A DNA stretch of 7,291 nt from Acidobacteriaceae bacterium (lineage in GTDB: Bacteria; Acidobacteriota; Terriglobia; Terriglobales; Acidobacteriaceae): NCBI GenBank assembly GCA_025462805.1, contig JAOAPJ010000214.1:1-7291 (forward strand). Reading direction: 5' to 3'. Both the position numbers and the translations under genes were made by a program. Shown one piece after another: positions 6,324 through 7,291 of the stretch; position 1 is the first letter of the stretch; every line of letters starts with the position of its first letter. Below the pieces are notes generated by a model. The model saw nothing but the letters and a program-made list of their open reading frames with translations, had not been told where the DNA came from and ran no database searches.

Positions 6324-7291
6324 TTATGCGGTCACCGGCTCCAGCAGGCGGGACCAGCGCCGCTCCCGCCGAGCCGTATAGGCCTGCTTGTGGTAAGCGT
6401 AACCAGCCAGCAACGGCAGGGCCAAGCTTGCTTCGCTGTACACCATCTGCTCGTAGATGGTGTCCACCTTGCCCCAGGAGCTTGCCTCCTTCAAGGTGCT
6501 TGAGGAGAGCGCCCCATCGCGCACATCGGCAACCGTGATCTGGATGGCGTACTTATGCATCGGTGCCTCGGTGCCCAGGATGTCTGCGGCAACGACGATG
6601 TCCTGCGCGAAGTTCTTTGGCACCCCGCCACCCATCATCAGCAGCCCGGTCGTTGGGTTCGCGATCTTTAACTGGGTCAACTCGTAGAAGTCCTTGGCCG
6701 AGTCGAGCGTCACCTTCGGCTTGTCGCCCCGCGCGTGCTGGTGCGCCACCAGGCCAAAGCCGGCGGAGCAGTCACTGAAGGCCGGGCAGAAGATCGGCAC
6801 ATCCTTCTCATATGCCGCCAGCACAATGCCGTCCACCCCGCCCTGCTGCGGCGTCTTGCCGTTCTTCTTCAGGTACGCGCCCATCTCGCGGATGAACTCG
6901 CGTGAGCTATAGGGACGCGGCGCGAGAGAATCGGCGATCACCCGTGTGGTCTCGTCACACGCACGCAGCTCTTCTTCGTCGATTAGCGTGTCGTAGATCC
7001 GGTCGATCATCATCTCGCGCAGCTTGCCGTCTTCGGTGCCGGACTTCACCACGTCATCGGCGATCCAGTGCTTGAAGCCGAGCGACTCGAAGAAGTCCTG
7101 GTCCACGATATTCGCGCCGGTGGAGACGATCGCGTCCACCATGTTGTTGCGGATCAGGTCCACAAAGACCTGCTTCAGGCCGGCGCTGACCAGCGATCCC
7201 GCCAGGCACAGGATCACACCGCAGTCGGTGTCGCGCAGCATGCGCTCATAGATGGAAGCGGCGCGGGCCAGGTCGCGCGAGCTGTAGGCCA
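6324..7291 (-). CDS. Deoxyhypusine synthase family protein, C-terminal part (5' end outside the window)
   Basis: The frame is open to the window edge; 322 codons including the stop are visible, reading in as AYSSRDLARAASIYERMLRD, so the ATG at 7241 is internal. The family uses NAD+ to transfer the aminobutyl group of spermidine through an enzyme lysine; eukaryotic and archaeal members modify eIF5A. Visible features, numbered from the ATG at 7241: STGANIVDQDF (40-50) and FCPAFSDCSAGFGL (151-164) in the cofactor region, MMGGGVPKNF (202-211), and SSWGKV (254-259) with the catalytic lysine K258 (codon 6470-6468). Bacteria lack eIF5A, so the true acceptor is probably a free amine, as in homospermidine synthases derived from this family. 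By my recollection of human DHS numbering, His288 is Asn here and Asp316 is Leu, which also argues against ordinary deoxyhypusine synthesis. The terminator at 6300-6271 closes the unit. Confidence 0.9.
   Translation of the reverse strand, partial: AYSSRDLARAASIYERMLRDTDCGVILCLAGSLVSAGLKQVFVDLIRNNMVDAIVSTGANIVDQDFFESLGFKHWIADDVVKSGTEDGKLREMMIDRIYDTLIDEEELRACDETTRVIADSLAPRPYSSREFIREMGAYLKKNGKTPQQGGVDGIVLAAYEKDVPIFCPAFSDCSAGFGLVAHQHARGDKPKVTLDSAKDFYELTQLKIANPTTGLLMMGGGVPKNFAQDIVVAADILGTEAPMHKYAIQITVADVRDGALSSSTLKEASSWGKVDTIYEQMVYSEASLALPLLAGYAYHKQAYTARRERRWSRLLEPVTA

Overview
The window is GC-rich and almost fully coding. Every gene I can support lies on the minus strand, so transcription runs from high to low coordinates. 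The gene content and protein style (a bacterial deoxyhypusine-synthase-like enzyme, a large PAS/GAF hybrid kinase with small CheY-like and HPt partners, and an xseA-glmM overlap) suggest an Acidobacteriota, Terriglobia-like chromosome. That is an inference from general impression; the window has no rRNA or other phylogenetic marker. I see no IS element, integrase, tRNA, CRISPR array or other sign of a mobile region.

Layout in transcription order: (1) 7291-6324, the 3' part of a deoxyhypusine-synthase-family gene whose 5' end is outside the window, closed by a strong intrinsic terminator at 6300-6271. (2) 6270-5942, the only sizeable non-coding stretch. It is AT-richer than its surroundings and holds a candidate sigma70-type promoter, a cluster of GGTAAC-like half-sites around it, and a leader hairpin. 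(3) 5941-2022, a three-gene signalling cassette: a membrane-anchored hybrid histidine kinase (two TM segments, PAS, GAF, PAS, HisKA, HATPase, then two receivers, the first degenerate), a stand-alone CheY-like receiver overlapping the kinase gene by 29 nt, and a small HPt protein 7 nt further on. (4) 1924-1, housekeeping genes: xseA (exonuclease VII large subunit, TTG start), whose stop overlaps the start of glmM (phosphoglucosamine mutase) in an ATGA, with glmM running off the window.

The signalling cassette has the parts of a phosphorelay (H554 and REC2 D955 in the kinase, HPt H65, D54 of the single-domain regulator), but no protein in the window carries a DNA-binding or enzymatic output domain. 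The output must therefore be protein-protein interaction or a regulator encoded elsewhere. The xseA and glmM genes have no functional link to it beyond position; the 97-nt gap before xseA shows no convincing terminator, so read-through is possible.

I found no clearly undescribed system. The points most worth checking are the degenerate first receiver, the changed substrate-pocket positions in the DHS-like enzyme, and the promoter and leader architecture in front of the kinase.
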